This document shows positions 5,914-7,003 of a stretch of DNA of 7,003 bases, piece after piece. Positions within the stretch are counted from its first letter, which is position 1. Each line of letters opens with the position of its first letter. The notes under the pieces are model-generated. The model was not told the origin of the DNA, made no database searches, and saw only the letters and a list, made by a program, of their open reading frames with translations. This DNA comes from Thermoplasmata archaeon (GTDB lineage: Archaea; Thermoplasmatota; E2; DHVEG-1). The stretch is taken from contig QMSS01000072.1 in assembly GCA_003649715.1 (NCBI GenBank), forward strand, positions 1 to 7,003, read 5' to 3'. Both the position numbers and the translations under genes were made by a program.

Positions 5914-6306
5914 CTACTTCATGTAGAGGTTTATGATTTTTGTTTTTGTTCTCATTTTTTCGACAATGTCCATAAGAATAAAATGGTGACAGGGATATTT
6001 TCCACAATAGCAGTATAAATATACGTCTTTATTTTCAGATAATCTCATGATCTCCTTTAATTTATTAGCTACCCCTGGCTTGGATCCAATCTCTTCTCTA
6101 TATCTATTCTCAAAATCTGTTTGTTTCCAAGCTTTCTTTCTCGCTTCTAGCTCAGACATGCCTTTTTTCATCAGATTATTTTTAATTTCATTAAACTCTG
6201 AAAGTAATGCTTCTGATGGAGAAAAGATGCTTGGATATCCAACTCTTATTTTTATTGCATCCTTAGGAAGAGTTTTTAGTTTTGCTACATATGATTCTTT
6301 TAACAT
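5914..6306 (-). CDS. DUF488-type protein
   Basis: A 130-residue soluble protein that ends in the DUF488-family signature: a hydrophobic strand followed by a cysteine motif, here VYLYCYCGKYPCHHFILMDIV at residues 95-115, with Cys99, Cys101, Cys106, His107 and His108. The family usually has C-x-E/x-x4-CHR at this point, so the second His replaces the common Arg. The middle (AWKQTDFENRYREEIG, about 59-74) also fits the aromatic, basic helix seen before it in relatives. The N-terminus, with KIRVGYPSIFSP, replaces the start of longer members. The function of DUF488 is not established. The start is ATG 6306 with a weak AGAGAGA upstream. It lies 86 bases upstream of the methyltransferase start, in the same direction, and could share a thiol- or metal-related role. 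Confidence 0.75.
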   Translation of the reverse strand: MLKESYVAKLKTLPKDAIKIRVGYPSIFSPSEALLSEFNEIKNNLMKKGMSELEARKKAWKQTDFENRYREEIGSKPGVANKLKEIMRLSENKDVYLYCYCGKYPCHHFILMDIVEKMRTKTKIINLYMK

Positions 6307-6352
6307 ATAATCTCTCTAATCTTTTCTGCATCAGATAAGAATAAACTGTATG

Positions 6353-6362
6353 AATATATTTT
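6353..6362 (-). promoter_or_regulatory. Possible TATA box of the DUF488-type gene
   Basis: The minus strand reads AAAATATATT about 50 bases upstream of ATG 6306, which would place the transcript start near 6331 and give a leader of about 25 bases. A second AT-rich candidate, GTTTATTC, lies closer at about 6339-6346. The sequence cannot separate the two. Confidence 0.3.
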
Positions 6363-6413
6363 GTATTAGAAATAAACTTTGACTGCTAATTCCATTTTTT
6401 AGATGAATATGCC

Positions 6414-6442
6414 GTGATAGAGGCAGTATTACTGCTGTGATA
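6414..6442. repeat. Palindrome flanked by direct repeats
   Basis: GCAGTATTACTGC (6423-6435) is a perfect 6-bp inverted repeat around a single T. It is flanked by two direct copies of GTGATA at 6414-6419 and 6437-6442, 23 bases apart, about two helical turns. It lies roughly 55 bases upstream of the possible TATA box of the DUF488-type gene, consistent with a regulator-binding site, though no regulator gene is in view. Confidence 0.4.
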
Positions 6443-6597
6443 ACTCCTTAAACAACACTATTTTGGTTATACCTTATAAATCATCATCTTAGTAAACCCA
6501 GTGTCCAAACTCACGCCTATTTTCTCTTGTTTTTGAAGTAAATGGTTGGTAGATAACTAGAAACAGCAAAAATAATCTCAAGATTTTTGAATAAACA

Positions 6598-6750
6598 TCA
6601 TTGTTCACGTGTCTCAGATTTTTTCCCATTTTCTACTTTTCTATCCAAGTTATACTCCCATATTTGTCTATATGATTCCTCGGACACACGTACGTGATCC
6701 CAATGTATAGACCACCCCTCCTTATTCATGTCCAGTGAATACCTTTCCAT
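6598..6750 (-). CDS. Possible small protein, 50 residues, unknown
   Basis: ATG at 6750 opens a 50-codon frame beginning MERYSLDMNKEGW and ending in KSETREQ before TGA. The composition is protein-like and unusual for random AT-rich sequence: three Trp (WSIHWDHV, RQIWEYN), many charged residues, and no long runs of Lys, Asn or Ile. It is highly charged, without membrane segment or signal peptide. No ribosome-binding site precedes it, but TTTTTAAAAA at 6769-6778 is centred about 24 bases upstream, so a leaderless transcript is possible. An internal ATG at 6729 would give 43 residues. I do not recognise a family. It could also be a remnant of a longer decayed gene. Confidence 0.35.
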   Translation of the reverse strand: MERYSLDMNKEGWSIHWDHVRVSEESYRQIWEYNLDRKVENGKKSETREQ

Positions 6751-6768
6751 CTATGATGAATGCTATAG

Positions 6769-6778
6769 TTTTTAAAAA
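6769..6778 (-). promoter_or_regulatory. Possible TATA box for the small reading frame
   Basis: The minus strand reads TTTTTAAAAA, centred about 24 bases upstream of ATG 6750. This is slightly closer than the usual archaeal spacing for a leaderless start. The motif is palindromic and could serve either strand. Confidence 0.25.
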
Positions 6779-6819
6779 CACAATATAGTCCATACTAACA
6801 ACAAGACAAGATTGCTAAT

Positions 6820-6885
6820 ATGAAGAAAATATCTGAATATGGGAAGTGGGAGGATAAACCTATCGCAACCATCAGTAGCAATTAG
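6820..6885 (+). pseudogene. Short plus-strand frame, possibly a truncated gene start
   Basis: ATG at 6820 begins a 21-codon frame, MKKISEYGKWEDKPIATISSN, which stops at TAG 6883-6885. The residue mix looks like a real protein N-terminus, but it ends exactly where the sequence changes to GGCTGTTGAAAAATTC and an AT-rich hairpin. One reading is a gene cut by an insertion whose edge supplies the stop codon. With only 21 residues this is weak. Confidence 0.2.
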
Positions 6886-6888
6886 GCT

Positions 6889-6923
6889 GTTGAAAAATTC
6901 TGATTTTATAGAATTTTTTTAAC
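6889..6923. repeat. AT-rich inverted repeat, possible mobile-element end
   Basis: AAAAATTCT (6893-6901) and AGAATTTTT (6910-6918) are perfect 9-bp inverted copies around an 8-base loop, and flanking GTT (6889-6891) and AAC (6921-6923) extend the pairing across a short mismatch. The left side reads GGCTGTTGAAAAATTC, resembling the style of insertion-sequence termini. GTTGAAAAAT recurs as a direct repeat at 6975-6984. No transposase is visible, so this could also be a simple plus-strand terminator, since the right arm ends in a T-run. Confidence 0.35.
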
Positions 6924-7003
6924 AAATGCTTCAGTAATTGAAATTATTCAATGTTTATTTTGTATCTATTCACCGTTGAAAAATGGAGTAATGTATGTTA
7001 ATG

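Larger units (their letters stand above)
6307..7003. other. About 700 bases without a convincing large gene
   Basis: All six frames are broken by frequent stops across this AT-rich stretch. I see no tRNA, rRNA or CRISPR repeats. It contains a TATA-like box for the DUF488-type gene, a palindrome, one small reading frame with possible promoter, a TATA-like CTTATAAAT on the plus strand at 6474-6482 with no gene behind it, and a possible mobile-element edge at the right end. At the very end a GGAG (6985-6988) six bases before ATG at 6995 could begin a plus-strand gene that leaves the window. Confidence 0.5.

Noticed and set aside
6472..6536. Short plus-strand RNA from CTTATAAAT to the T-rich stretch near 6521-6534
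   Set aside because: A TATA-like box followed by a T-rich run is common in AT-rich DNA; no stable fold or known RNA motif was seen.

Overview
The window looks like AT-rich archaeal DNA. TATA-like boxes sit at archaeal spacing ahead of several genes, GGAGG/GAGGTG-type ribosome-binding sites precede others, and the gene set (short COG0731-type radical SAM protein, split ArsP_1-type permease halves, a HypC/HypD pair) is common in anaerobic archaea. A euryarchaeal or Thermoplasmatota-like origin is a guess from gene style; no rRNA or universal marker is present to settle it. Every convincing gene lies on the minus strand, so the window is read from right to left.

Right part (about 6307-7003): a roughly 700-base stretch with no convincing large gene. 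It holds a possible 50-codon leaderless small gene (6598-6750), a palindrome flanked by direct repeats (6414-6442), a very short plus-strand reading frame (6820-6885), and an AT-rich hairpin directly after it that could be the edge of a mobile element. A DUF488-type protein follows (5914-6306).

Centre (5827 down to 1744): one tightly packed six-gene operon. In transcription order it encodes a class I SAM methyltransferase, a COG0731 radical SAM enzyme, an OsmC/YhfA-type thiol protein, two half-size ArsP_1-type permeases and a 10TM putative heavy-metal exporter (PF11449-like). Four of the five junctions are overlaps or gaps of only a few bases, and the remaining gap is 25 bases. The second permease half has no usable ATG/GTG/TTG at its true N-terminus. 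It appears to start at a CTG that overlaps the previous stop codon as CTGA, behind a well-placed GAGGTGG. Two SAM-using enzymes, a two-cysteine redox protein and two membrane systems of metalloid-export type in one transcript suggest a modification-and-export system for a metal, metalloid or thiol compound. Its substrate is not known from the sequence.

Left part (264-1664): a separate hypC-hypD operon for [NiFe]-hydrogenase cofactor assembly. Its TATA box is placed so that transcription should begin at the GTG of the conserved MCLAVPGK start of HypC, giving a leaderless mRNA, and a perfect 9-bp inverted repeat lies just upstream as a candidate operator. No hydrogenase or other hyp gene is in view. 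The far left (1-263) holds a strong plus-strand hairpin terminator for a gene ending at or beyond the edge, a 12-bp tandem repeat, and a U-run terminator for hypD.
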